Shown: piece by piece, positions 23,802 to 35,936 of the stretch | How positions within the stretch are numbered: the stretch's first letter is position 1 | Layout of the letters: each line of letters starts with the position of its first letter | Assembly (NCBI GenBank): GCA_973895155.1 | Contig: OZ316898.1 | Coordinates: 5,332,001-5,396,000, forward strand | DNA length: 64,000 nucleotides | Source of the DNA: Marsupella aquatica | Lineage: Eukaryota > Marchantiophyta | Reading direction: 5' to 3' | Position numbers and translations under genes: made by a program | Notes under the pieces: model-generated | Databases searched by the model: none | The model's input: the letters and a program-made list of their open reading frames with translations, nothing else | Told to the model about the DNA's origin: nothing

Positions 23802-26800
23802 ATGGCGAACCAGAAGGAGAGGACCCTCGAGGAACTCCTACGGAAAACGAAGAAGTTGACTGACTTTAGAGTATGTCATCTCATACCCAGTTTGTTGCTT
23901 GGGTTGGGGTTGCTTGCGAAGCGTGTTTGTTTAGAACTGAACGACAAACAGACAGCAGCATCCTGTCCCTTACTTTCCTGTGGCCCTCAGCTTCATTCGT
24001 CTTTAAATCTCAACGCCAGTTAGAATTTCTGTGGCTGGTGTTATTGTGTGCTTGATGACTGAACTGCCGAAGCTGCATTTCCCAAAATTCGCATTTTCCG
24101 TTACTTGCATCCCTGTGATGGCCGCGTTGGGACAGCTCTTTGACCAATCACCTATAAGGCTAATTAGCTGCAAATGGCCATTCCCTTATCCATTTCGTTA
24201 TCCTTGCACCTCGGCACTATTCACGTTATGCATTCATTGGGAGACAGAAATTGTTGCACTCCACACTTAGACACTTAGTGTTGTTCCCTTTGATCTGTTG
24301 AGTGGCTATCAGGATGCAGGTGCAATTGCTTCATATATGTTGCATTAGTGAAGCATTTTGATATTGGATGATTTTTAAACTGAAGATCACGGGCCAGTGC
24401 TCAGGTTGGTCATCAGAGAGTAACCACATCCAAAGATTTCGTCTATGAAGACATTAGCTGACAGAGAAAACTCACTCATCAACTGCTTCTGCACACCCCG
24501 CCCTTAGTCACCATTCACGCCTATTGGTTACATTTTTGCACAACATATTCATCTCGGTGTCTTGGATTTTGGTGGAGTTGCCCTAATCTTGTTGAGGTGG
24601 GGTGCTCTTCTCTTTCTAATTTCTTTACGCTGTTTTTTGTGACATTAGCCGTCATGTGTTCTGGAGGGGAAGGCAAGAATGCGTGGGCCTGGTGTTAAGG
24701 ACGAAGAGCGCTCTGATTATACTTCAAACCGCGAGGTAATATTGGAAGACTTGAAGTCATCAAAGTTCTAACAATGGTAGCAGTTGTACCTTCCTTTGCC
24801 GTTCCCGTTGTAAATATATATTTGATGTGCGCAGCTGGTGTGTGATGGACGCACTCCTGTGGATCATTCCAGCTAATCTTGTCGACATTTTGAAACATGG
24901 CCTGCTTTGCTGACCTGTGTTTTTAAGAGTAGTGGCATTATCCTGCTGTCATCCTTCTGTTGTCTCTCTTTCGACTTAATTACGTTCCAGTCTCTTAAAA
25001 TCTGTCTTTTTTTCGTGACAGGTTGTTTGTGACATCTGTGGAAGCCAAGGCCAACAAACTGATCTTAAAATCTGCAGTACATGTGAGCTCTTGGCTTTGT
25101 TTGATAGCTTGCAGCGTATGCTGGACTTATTCGGTTCAAGCATTTGCTGGCATACCCGGTTGTCGTGAGTCACAACTGACATATATTTAGAATCTCATCT
25201 ATCTTTTCATGGAATTTCTGGCTGAGAAAGAATTTGCAGTTTTAATCGATTAGTTCCAAACCTGTACATATTTCCTTGATCTATGATATATGTCTACTTA
25301 TGAAGCGGTTCTTCTTGTGGACAGGTGGTCGCGGATTCCACACTTCTTGTTTAGGACTGCCGATAAATGTACGTTTATACATTTGGGCAAGTGTCAGTTT
25401 TGGAGCAGCAATATGTGAAACTTGTTCTGGTTGAAAATGAAAGAGGCTATCTGGCATTTGGTCTGGAGGTCGCATCAGATGATTTTCTTACCCACTTGCA
25501 TCTCCCTTTGACAGAGGGCCCATTTGTTTCTGCTTTGTTGCTCTACAGGAATCCGTGGGTGTAGACTGGCTTTGCTCTGAATGCCAAGGTACGAACAGCG
25601 GCCCTCATCAAGCAAGTGAAGCGTACATTGATTCGTCTTGCGGTATTCGGGGTGAAAATGCAATGAGATGCACTGTGGACTCAAAAGCGGAAAGACAAGA
25701 TGAGCAGTTAAAGGATGAGGCATTGTCTGGTTCACGACTCACTTCATGCCTTGGGAGCAAACCTGTAGCTAGAGTAGAAGGAGCTGTAGAGAAGACACTG
25801 GAACAACCAGACGGAGTGCTGGATGCGATGGAAAGTTCAAGTCATTCGGAGCTGGAAGAGTTTAGGAAAAGCGAGCTAGGAAGTGGGGAAACCAGTGAGC
25901 AATCACCGACTCCCGAGAAAGTGCGGCGTAGCAAGAGAGGAAGACCTTACAAGCCTGTCGGAGGGTTACACCCTAATAAGCGTAGAAGTGTTGATGGTAT
26001 TAGTAGACAGACTGATAAGGGCCAACAGGGAAGATCCAGACTGGTAGTTGATGAAGAAGATGAACTCGGAGCCAAAATAGAAAAGTTTAGGGTTATTAGC
26101 AGCATTGATGAGAAAAGTGTGAGGAAAGGTCCTCCAGACTTCGGGCAGGCTTTGAAATCGGATGAGGAAGATGGTAGTACGCGCACAATGTCTACTGTTG
26201 AAGCGCAGGAGGAGCAGACAAGTCCCCCTAGGAAAAATTCGGAAGTTACTTTGAGATTGGAATCTCCTCGTTTTGCAGCGGAAGGGAGGAAGTTAGAGGA
26301 AGGCTACAAGATCATAGGGGTGTCTCCTCGGGGAAGTGTAGATGGTAAATCTCCAGGAGCATTTATCCACGATACAGGTCAAGGAAACACCAATGTCGAG
26401 GGCACTGTGCTTAAGGTGGAGCACGATGGTCTTGAAGGGTTGCCGGGGGGAAATCTTCCACCGAATGATTGTCAAACGCATGCTCAAGGATGTGAGGGTG
26501 GACATTCTGTTCAGGTAGAAAGTCAACATACTCTCCCTGAAGATAAATTGGGAAGAAAGCTTGCTGACAAGCCACGGCAAGGGCAGGTGAAAGCAGAATG
26601 CTTCGGAGTAACGGAAAGTCCTGCATCTCGCGAGGTCGTCAGTGACAAAGGTGGTAGTAAGTCTGCCTGTGGGTCATCAGACACAAATTTTGGAATTAAG
26701 ATGGCGGAAAAAGTTCATCCAGCGTCTCCAAGACTGGAAACTTCTGGAAGCTTGTTAACTCCGCTGGATGCGTCCAATGATGTACATATTGTAAATGATG

Positions 26801-29800
26801 GTGGCCTCTTCGACAGCATGAGTGTGGAGAGTAAGAAAGTTTGCAACAAGGTATCGGAGGATGAGCTTAAAACTATTGAATCATCGAAATCAGAGGAGGG
26901 TGACAAAGAGTTGAGAAAGCTGGTTTCGCATGTTAAGGGTGTTGGAACGGAAGAGGACTTTGAGCTTGTCGGCAAGGCTATTCCCAAAGTACATGAGGCT
27001 GTTCTGGCACTGCATCCAAAAGTATCGGCTCGTGATGCTTCAGGACAGAAGAAACCGAAGATAACCATTCCAAGTGATCTTGAAGGCCAGGGCAAAGTGG
27101 AAACTACAGGTAAGGTGTCTCTTATACAAACGATATTTTGAAAGTCCTCAAATGGCTTTATGATCACAGGCAAGCTCATAGTGTAATGTAACCGACAAAT
27201 TTTCCATTCACAATCAGGTTGAGTTGCGCTTAATTAACGCATCCTATCAACTTTATTTAAGAGGTTCTCTGATAATTCAGTCGAGAATACAATGTTTTAC
27301 TAGTTCGTCGAGTTCCACAGGTTCTGATTGACCTTTCTACCTTCCCGGTCATCTCCACTGGGCTTTCTTCCTAGAAGATTTGATAAGAGTTTGTTCGTAC
27401 CGTTGGGCTGGTCGGGGGTCTGCCCTGCCAGCTATTCCGAATTCTGGGAGCTACATTCTTGTCCTGTGGAGTTGCGCTGTGTAAGAATCATACTGTTGCA
27501 GACATCTGTCTGTGGTCGTATGTGGTCAAATATCCATGTAACCATGAAGGTTACCGGATGGAAACTGCGAACCTGCCTCTTCTGGAGCTATAATTGTGGA
27601 AAATTATGGACGCACGGTACAACCTGCTATGCATGTGCCAAAGAAATGCAAACCATGAAAAGTACCTGTGGCAAGCGTACCAGAAGGAAAATGAATCTCT
27701 TCCAGTTACCTCCTATCAGGGTTGGACAGAAGGGTGGCTGTTTCGAGGACGGATTAAGTTCCTGCTGTCAGAAATGGGCATGCAGTCATCATTTTTTACA
27801 TTTTCGAAGGTTAATGGGTAAGAAAGACTCAGTCCTGATCTTACTGAGTTCTCGACAGGGAAAGGAGAAACGGGAGATACAGTCATTCCTGCTGCGGTGA
27901 AGGCTACGGCAACTCCTGGCCTAGTTCAGTCTGGCAGAAATCCAGTTGAATCTACTGAGAGGGTGTGCAAAAGAGATCTACCTGGTGGGACGAGTAGCAG
28001 TCCAGAAGTGGTAGGAAAAAGTACGAGAGGCTTACAAAGTGCATCCTTGGAAGACGAGGATGATGTGAGCGTTTCAACCCTCAATTTTCATGGTTTTGTT
28101 ACTTTCTTAGAAGACATCCCTGCAGTTTTGATTGTCTACGCAGGTGATTGTTATGTGGACCCTAATACCACAAGGATTCTCGTATGTCTTCCTTTGCAAC
28201 GTTGTTTTCGAATTTGTTATTTTGTCGATTGTTACAGAGGCAGGGTTGCTGTCCCATTTCTCCAGGCATCTTCGAATGGAAAGCACCGTGTTGATTCTAC
28301 CATGACAATGTTGCATTATCATGTTTGCGCATTTCAGGTCAAAGTCTGTGATATATGTGGAGATGCGGGCTATGAGGAGTGCCTTACTATTTGTAGCGTG
28401 TGCAATGAGGGAGCAGAACACATGTGTGTATTTCAGACTATCCGGATATGCTCGGCAAGGTTTCGTGTTGGCTACATTTGTGAGACCGCCTTGTAGTAAT
28501 CGAGAAGTCTTAAGCCTATCAAATTCAACGTTTTCCAGATGAGTTTGATTATTATACAAATCAATAATTTAATGTGTTTTTGTCTGCCTGCTGACTATTT
28601 GTCCGTAAAACAGCTACTGCATGCAGGCCCTCCTCCACGCTGTACCAGAAGATTGGTTGTGTGAGACATGTAAGTTCAAAGAAAAGAATGTAAATGGGAA
28701 GAAGGTGGAGGATCTCCCACTTAATCAAGTCCCTTCGAAGGCAGCCTATACGAGTCCCAGGAAAGCACAAATTATCAAAGGCAATACGCGTTCCAGACTA
28801 TCTGCTCTCCTTGACAAGGGTAAAGGGAGTTTTTCGCAGAAAGTCGTTACAAAGAATCCTTCTACAAACCAGCTTCCAACCAAAAGACCAGCAGATGATG
28901 CCCAATCTGCTCCTTCTCTGAAGAGACAGGTACGGGAGAGCATGGGAACACCGTCAACGGGGACAAATGCTTTTACACCAAGGGGGTTGACCCGGGAAAA
29001 TTCTGTGAAGGCTCCAGATTCCGGAAAAGTGAAATTTTTATCTCCCAGTGCCTTGGCATCTAATCCAGCTGCAGGTGGAAGTCGAAGTTTTTCCAAGTCT
29101 TCGAGTTTTGCAGGACTCCCATCTCAGTCCCTCAGACCAGGAATGAACCAATTGTCACAGATAACTAGCAAGAATAAGTATGCTTCAAACAGCATTGCAT
29201 TAGGCGATTCACTGATATCTGGGGCTTCGCCTGCAACAAAACAATCTCCTCCAGCACCAAGGCCGCCGTCATTTAATGCCACGGCTCCTACTTTATCTAG
29301 GGGTGCAGGATCACTGAAGTCTAATGAGTCTCTACCAGCGTTTCTATTACCCTCGAGATCGGGATCTTCTGCCTTTGCCAAGGGAAGTAAGGAGGGAAAC
29401 TCCGAAGGTAACGGATTGCACCCCATTGGCAGGGATACAAATTCCATGTCGGCTGGGGGAGGAAGTGCAAGAGGGTGGGGTGCGTCCTCTTCTGGAAAAC
29501 TTACAACCAAATGGATTGACACTCCAAGACCTTCGACACAGTCAACATGTGTTGGAAGACAAGTATCCGGCAAGGTTGATGCTGCGACCAGTTTACAGTC
29601 ACTTGACAATAACGTAATGCCGGGACGACCTCTCGTCGTTCAAAACCGGTCACAGACAGTGGATGCTACAAAAGGTTTGAACAACATGACTAGGTGGCCA
29701 TCTTTGGGGCGTCTCTCAAGTCAGCAAGCCTCTAGAGATGAAGCTCAACGCAACTCGGAGGTTCAACCTCTGAAAGGTTCTCGGCAACCTCCCAAAGTTA

Positions 29801-32800
29801 TTGACTCCGTTGATCGAGGAACGCTGAGAGTTGGATCTCTCATGGATTTGCCGACGAGTCTCAACAAACTAGTATCAGGAGCCTCTCCGGAGTTTGACCT
29901 TGGGCGAAAAGGCGATCAACAAATACAAGATGTTCCTAAAACACAAAAACTGAATTCTTCAGGTATGAGTTCTTAGCCATTGTTTCGTCATACTTGTCTC
30001 ATGTAGCAGTATTGCGGACATATTACCATGATTGGTTTACTCATCTGTACATGGTGGCTGTTTCAGGCACAGTTGTTGTAAATGGCCAGAAAAGCACTTT
30101 AGGATCCCCGGACAGTAGTGAGTTACCCGCTGGTGAGGACGGGAAAAGGCCATCCAAAGCATCGGGATTGGGCTCCCCGACAAAGCAGACAGTGGTAGAT
30201 GCGACTTCTAAGGACTTACCAGTTTTTGGAAAGGGTTTAAAAAGGAGAGACAATTCTGAGATGGGTCGGCCATCATCAACAGCCGTGGCTCCAGCGACGA
30301 GCAGAAGATGCTATACGTGCAAAGATATAGGTCATTCGGCGCAGGATTGCGGTACTAGAAGCACAGGAACCCTCAGCCTGCCAGATCTCTGTGCCACCAG
30401 CAGTAAGGGCCACGGTGCAATCAGCATTCCAAAGGAGGGTCTGGGAGCTTTAAGCTCCAGTCTCTTGGAACAAAGACCATCTGATAGTACCCCTCTTGGG
30501 GTGCCAAAATCTGCAGCCAAATCCGCCACGCACCACGACTCTGCATCTCCAGTCCTAGATACTGAATGTAAGGGTTCTGTTCCTGTCTCGGACATAGCTA
30601 CAGTTAACCAGCAACGACAGAGTAAGGAGGCTGAAACCGGGATGGTCGGAAAGGTATCCAAATACTTCATAGAGGACAAGAGCAAGCAAATAGCGACTTC
30701 CCTTTCCCTCAACCAGCGTGGGTCAGTTCCCAGACTATGTGGCCAGAGTGGGCCACTCGCAGCTGTTGCGCCAAATGGAGATTTGCAATCAGTATCAGTA
30801 GGCAAATCAACTGAAGCATTTGACCTGGAGACTTCTGTTCGCACATATGTTCCACCTCCAGCTCCCATTTCTATTAGCCATGGGAGTCGACCTGAGGGTT
30901 TTTCTTCTGGAGATTTGGTGGCTTCGGGAACATCGACCGAATCCCAAAGATCTGATACCATCGCTGAAACAATCCAGGGAGGCTCACCGAGGCTGTCCAG
31001 CGAGAAAGAGCACGTTGCTATTAGACAAACGAATATGCCGGGAGGCTTAGTGACTCATGTGCTCCCGCTGCCCCCGCCCCCACCCCTTCCCCCGCCACCG
31101 CCACTACCGCTATCCCTTGGGAGGGGATGGGGCGAAAATCGTCCTTTGGAACCACCAGTTGCTACACCAATGATGAGGCAGATGAAAAGTCCAGTGACCT
31201 GGGGACCGCTTGCATCTCCTCGACCTTTTCTTGGAGTTGACAGGGTTGTGAACCAAGACACCTGGGGAAAACGTTTTGGAAGTGTTGTGGTGCCAGCAAT
31301 TGGAGCGTCCGCTTCTTGGAATCCTGGTCCTAAAGCAGTACCAGAATCACAATGCTTATGGAGGTATATACGACGTTAGCTATTTTTCTCTGGAGTTTTC
31401 TCTTCATCATTTAGTTGATCAAGAATGTCTCTTTCCATCTGGAGCCAAACGTTACGAATTTATCAGTGCGGTCTTGGGAATATGTGCCAGTCCCTTTCTA
31501 TTCACACCTTTGACATTATTATTCATTGGCTTGGTTGATCTTTGCTTTTGTGGTGTCGTGGAATTTGTAGCTGTATATAGCTTGGATGGATACATTCAGT
31601 TTTTTATTTTAACTTTCGTCCCATCCGACGTGTGGAAACAGAGGAGGTTTTGAAGTTATATCAGCAGCAGCAGTTCCGGCTTTTTATGACGGCATACAAG
31701 CCTATTCCTCAACCTTTGCTGCACCACAAGTAAAAGCAGTCACAAAAACATTGCCACACAGATTGCAGCTAGAAGAAGTACGGCGTATGTTCAATGCTGA
31801 TGCCTGGCCGAAGCAATTTCAGCATAGATCTCCAACTGATAAAGAAATTGCACTCTATTTCTTTCCAGCGAGTGAAAGGTATTGACCGGAGCATTTTCGT
31901 CATATGGTTGCCGTGACGGAGGACTTGACTCTTGCAATACGTTTAGCAAAGGCCTTAGAACAGCATTCCTTGGTCAGCAGTATCTGTCGTATGGTATTCA
32001 CACTGGAATGGTGATGGGCAGCCTACTACTGTATTCTTTAAAGCAGAAATGAATATAGTGGGATTCGATGTCGAATTGGAAACAAGCTTTTCTGAATGTT
32101 GCAAACTGACCGTATAAAATTGTGGATGCAATATCTCCAGCTGTGTAGGAGGGTACATGATGTTGTTAGAGCATATGAAGAGCCATGACCTCGTCTTGAT
32201 GGGTCAGGTTGAGGGTGCTGAGTTACTTATCTTCCCCTCCCACTTGTTACCAGTTGACACTCACCGTAAGTTTACTTCTAATATTTTCCTGCTTAAAAGA
32301 TTTTCCTGGAATATTTTGAGCCTGAACTACTAGTAACGCCCTGGCTTAATTCTTATTTTCTAGATAATTTTAAATTTGATTCTCGAAAATAGTTTTTGCA
32401 CGCGTTGTGTTTTGACAAGCAATTGTTTGGTTGGGTACAATCTTTTCAGGTCAAGAGTCCTTTTTTGTCTTTAATTTTTGTGGCTGTTCCGTTAGTTCAT
32501 TGACGTATTGGAGGCATGCATGCAGAGTGGAAGAGTAAAATGTTTCTCTGGGGAGTCTACCGGGCCAAACGGTCTAATGCAGTTTTCAAACCAGTGCCTC
32601 CTGAGTCTGCGCAAACGTTAGTTCAGGTTATTGATTCGGCCATAAAAGTTGCAGCTAACAGTGAACCTGGGAAGGTGGTCCGGCCTGGAATCCTAGTCAT
32701 CAGCTCTAGTGGTGATGCAGGGGAGGCTGACATGGAAATTGACATGGTTGGTGATAAAGAGATTTCCATCCCACCTTGCAATCCGACTCAAAAAGCATTT

Positions 32801-35800
32801 TGCGACCACCCACCTCCTATCAGACTTCCAGCTCCACCTGCTTTCAGTACTCCTCCACTGCCACATGAGCCACCTCCTGTCCAACCCCCTCCTCCTGACC
32901 TGATAGCACCATGTGTGCCAGAAGTGGAAGCAGCCCAAGTCATCGGCTTAACTGGAATTACATCCGAGGAACGTGGCTTGGTCGATTTGGACCTGCCGCC
33001 AGGTTTCGGACCTGGGCCTCTAAAACGAGTGCCTCCTCTGAGTCAACCTCCAGATGTCAACAGTATTCCAAGTGGGCTTCTTGAGTCGAAGGATATTTCG
33101 CATGCTCCTCCAGGATTTGAGAGACCCGGGGAAGCAGTTTCGACATTGCCGACACAGGTGAGTCTAACTTATTCTTCATAGTGGAAAACACGTATTAGTA
33201 GTTGTGGTATTGGCTGACGTGAAGTCCAAGTACCAAGCGCTTTTCTTCTCATTCAGGTATCTCAATTAGCAAGGAATCGTGTTCTGAATACCCATCCAGC
33301 CATGATCAAGGCATGGGTATCCTATTGATTTCAGGCATCCGATACGCGAGGTCATTTTGACCCTTTTTGTTGGCATTTTTCTAACGTATTGAAGTGTTCA
33401 TGGTCAAATTTGGAAAAGTGGCTGATCAAGCTTCTTTAGAAATTGAGACAAATGAATAACCGTTTAAGCTCCAGAGGGTCTTTAGCAGGAAAAACGCAGG
33501 AGAGCCTAGAAGGGCATCCATCTCTAAGGGAACTACTTAGTTTGACTGATCACGATTGATGATCACAGGACAATTAAGAAAGAAGCGAATGATTTTTCCA
33601 TCTCGTTCTAGAATAAAGAACAATAAGGGCAGAGCTAGAGCATCTAGCTTAAGAAATGTCTTCAAGGGATGGTGTTGAAGCAAAGAGTTTAGGGTCTCCT
33701 AAATCGACGAGGTAGAATAGCATGTCATAAGCAACGCTGGACGGTGCTATAGAGTAGACTTTTGCTTTGTCATTTGTACTTTCTATATACTGGAGTATTT
33801 TTGTTCTCTGCTTTCTTGTTGTTGTCCCAGGGTGGATCTCAAGCTATTAAGTCATGGTACATATTGCAGGTACACGCCGAGGATACTGCCGGAAGTACTA
33901 CCGATGTTGACAATTCTGAGCTAACAGGTAATCAGCTTACACTGAAAAGAGGGAACAATACTGCAGAACGTTCCTGGCATTCGATGAGTTCCCGGCGAAC
34001 GTCCCCGTTTCCGCATCCTAGTCCAAGTCCTAGAGACTTGCGAGATGATTTAGCTGGTACATTCTTGCTTTCAACTTCGAGGCGTTCTCACTCTAGTTCC
34101 AAGTCCCCAACAAGGCGCAGAGATAGAATGAACGATCATGGTGGTGGCAGGACTAGCTTCAATGGAAGAGAAAGTGGAAGAGGCAGGGACAGTAGAAGAG
34201 AAAGTGGAACAGGTAGGGAAACTGGAAAAGAAATCGGACCAGCTAGTGGAAGAGACAGAGAAAGGGGAAGAGACAGCGAAAGAGGAAGAGACAGAGACAG
34301 AGGAGACAGCGAAAGAGGAGGAGACAGAGACAGGGGAGACAGCGAAAGAGGAAGAGACAGAGACAGAGGAGACAGCGAAAGAGGAGGAGACAGAGACAGG
34401 GGAGACAGCGAAAGAGGACGAGATAAGGAGAGTGGAGGAGACAGGGGAAGAGGAAGAGGAAGAGACAGGGAAAGTGGAAGAGGAAGAGACAGGGAAAGTG
34501 GAAGAGTCCAAGAGACGGGACGAGACAGAGAAAGGGAAAGGGAAAGAGACAGGGAGCTCGATAGAGAAAGCGGACGTGAGAAATATAAGGAAAGAGACAG
34601 AGAGCTCGATAGAGAAACCGGACGGGAGAAAGATAAAGAAAGAGACAGAGAGCTCGAAAGAGAAACCGGACGGGAGAAAGAAAAGGAAAGGAGAAGGGAA
34701 AGATGGCATCACAGGGAACGAGAGAAAGGCAGGGAAGAGGACAGGTCTCTTGGTAGAGATCGGGGAAAAGAACGGGATTACAGACCTGAAAGTCGAGGTA
34801 GAGGAAGAGAGCGAAAATACCAGCGTCGTACCCAATCTCCTTCACGATCTTGGTCACGTTCACGCTCATTCTCAAGGGCAAGGCTTGAATCACTCTCGGT
34901 TTCTCCTCCTAAAAGGCGCAGCTCGGGTAAGAGTCATTCAATGCATCGATCCAGATCATATTCAGATTCCCCTGAATCGATTCACGGGAGTTTATGGAAA
35001 AAACCGCTATCTTCAGATGGACCGAGCGCAAGCAGGGAACATTCTCAAGACGGATCTAGCTCTGGAAGGAGGGTCACTTCTCGTCTTGACCGTCTTGATG
35101 ATATTGACAAGGATGGAAAACTCACCCCGAGAGATCCCTCTGATGGGGAAGCATCTCATAAATCTAGACTGTCAGTGTTTTCTAGAGAAGGATCTATCAG
35201 AACTCAAGACTTGGTCAGGAGACAGGGCGTTTCGGAGGCGAACGAGACGTTAGGAACTTTGTCTTCCATTCCCTTTTTGGGCATAAAGGAACATGAAGCT
35301 GAAACAGAGACACTGGATCGTGGCAAGGAGAAAACCAGTGTAGGGAGTGCCCCGTTCTACCATAGGTTCCTACCGGGAGACACAGATGATGTGCAGATGT
35401 TCGAGAGTGATGCGGGAGATCATGAGGCTGAACGGTCCCTTTTCCCTAACATTCGGCCTTGTCCTGGCGGATTAAAAGAACCACGATCGGACACCGTACC
35501 GACCTCTGGGCCATGGGACTCTGACAAAGCGATAGAAAAGTCTGGTTATGAATTTTTCCCAGTCAAAGCAGGCAATGTTGGAGATTTGAGGAAACCTTTC
35601 ACAAATCCCAATTTAGAGCTGGGCCTAGGGGACAGGGACGGAATAAACATGCAAGCGCCGGAGCCACAACCCTTCTTTGTTCATCTTGTTGATACGGCAG
35701 TGGCAAGTCCAGAACCTGCTCACAGATGCACTGATTCGCTTGGGCCACCTGATATGACTGTAGAATTTCCCTTGGTGACAGGTAAAAAAGAGGAACCTGT

Positions 35801-35936
35801 CGAGGCGGAAGTAGGTTCTTTAAATCTCTCCCTGGCGGTTCCTCAGTATAGGAAAGAAGGGAATGCATGGGTCAAAATTGAAGATGCACACGCTATGCTT
35901 GGTGATGAGGATGTTAACTTTGCATTAACTCTTTGA
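23802..35936 (+). CDS. AIPP2/PAIPP2-like double-PHD zinc-finger protein, 12 exons, 2577 residues
   Basis: Exons: 23802-23870, 25022-25082, 25325-25368, 25549-27109, 27859-28064, 28338-28423, 28614-29962, 30067-31363, 31642-31878, 32141-32265, 32526-33157, 33870-35936. Phases agree and splice sites are GT-AG. PHD1 spans residues 26-70 (CDIC, CSTC, FH, CLGL, WLCSEC) and PHD2 651-695 (CDICGDAG, CSVC, EH, YCM, WLCETC). A CCHC knuckle (CYTCKDIGHSAQDC) lies near 1207-1220. Residues 1558-1690 (AWPKQF, IALYFFP, LLIFPS, FLWGVY) match the conserved domain of plant AIPP2/PAIPP2 (At3g02890/At5g16680 type), which in Arabidopsis act in a BAH-PHD-CPL2 complex reading H3K27me3 and repressing transcription. 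A proline-rich stretch sits near 31070. The C-terminal exon carries an Arg/Asp/Glu/Ser-rich tail (about 1980-2200) and SR dipeptides. It is much longer than the Arabidopsis proteins. The exon 10 acceptor (after 32140) is the least certain. Confidence 0.85.
34264..34440 (+). repeat. 33-bp in-frame tandem repeat in the PHD gene's last exon
   Basis: Alternating near-identical 33-bp units encode DSERGRDRDRG and DSERGGDRDRG. The wider purine-only tract runs to about 34760 (GERD/RELDRETGREK units of ~45 bp), so all three plus frames and some minus frames stay open here. Confidence 0.9.

Noticed and set aside
33256-33330. Extra PHD-gene exon after the CATTCAG acceptor at about 33256
   Set aside because: The frame meets a stop after ~24 codons, whereas joining 33157 directly to 33870 keeps the long terminal frame open.
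34071-35253. Long open frames of 216-371 codons on both strands over the RD-repeat exon
   Set aside because: Purine-only repeats leave every frame open. Only the frame continuous with exons 1-11 has flanking conserved sequence.
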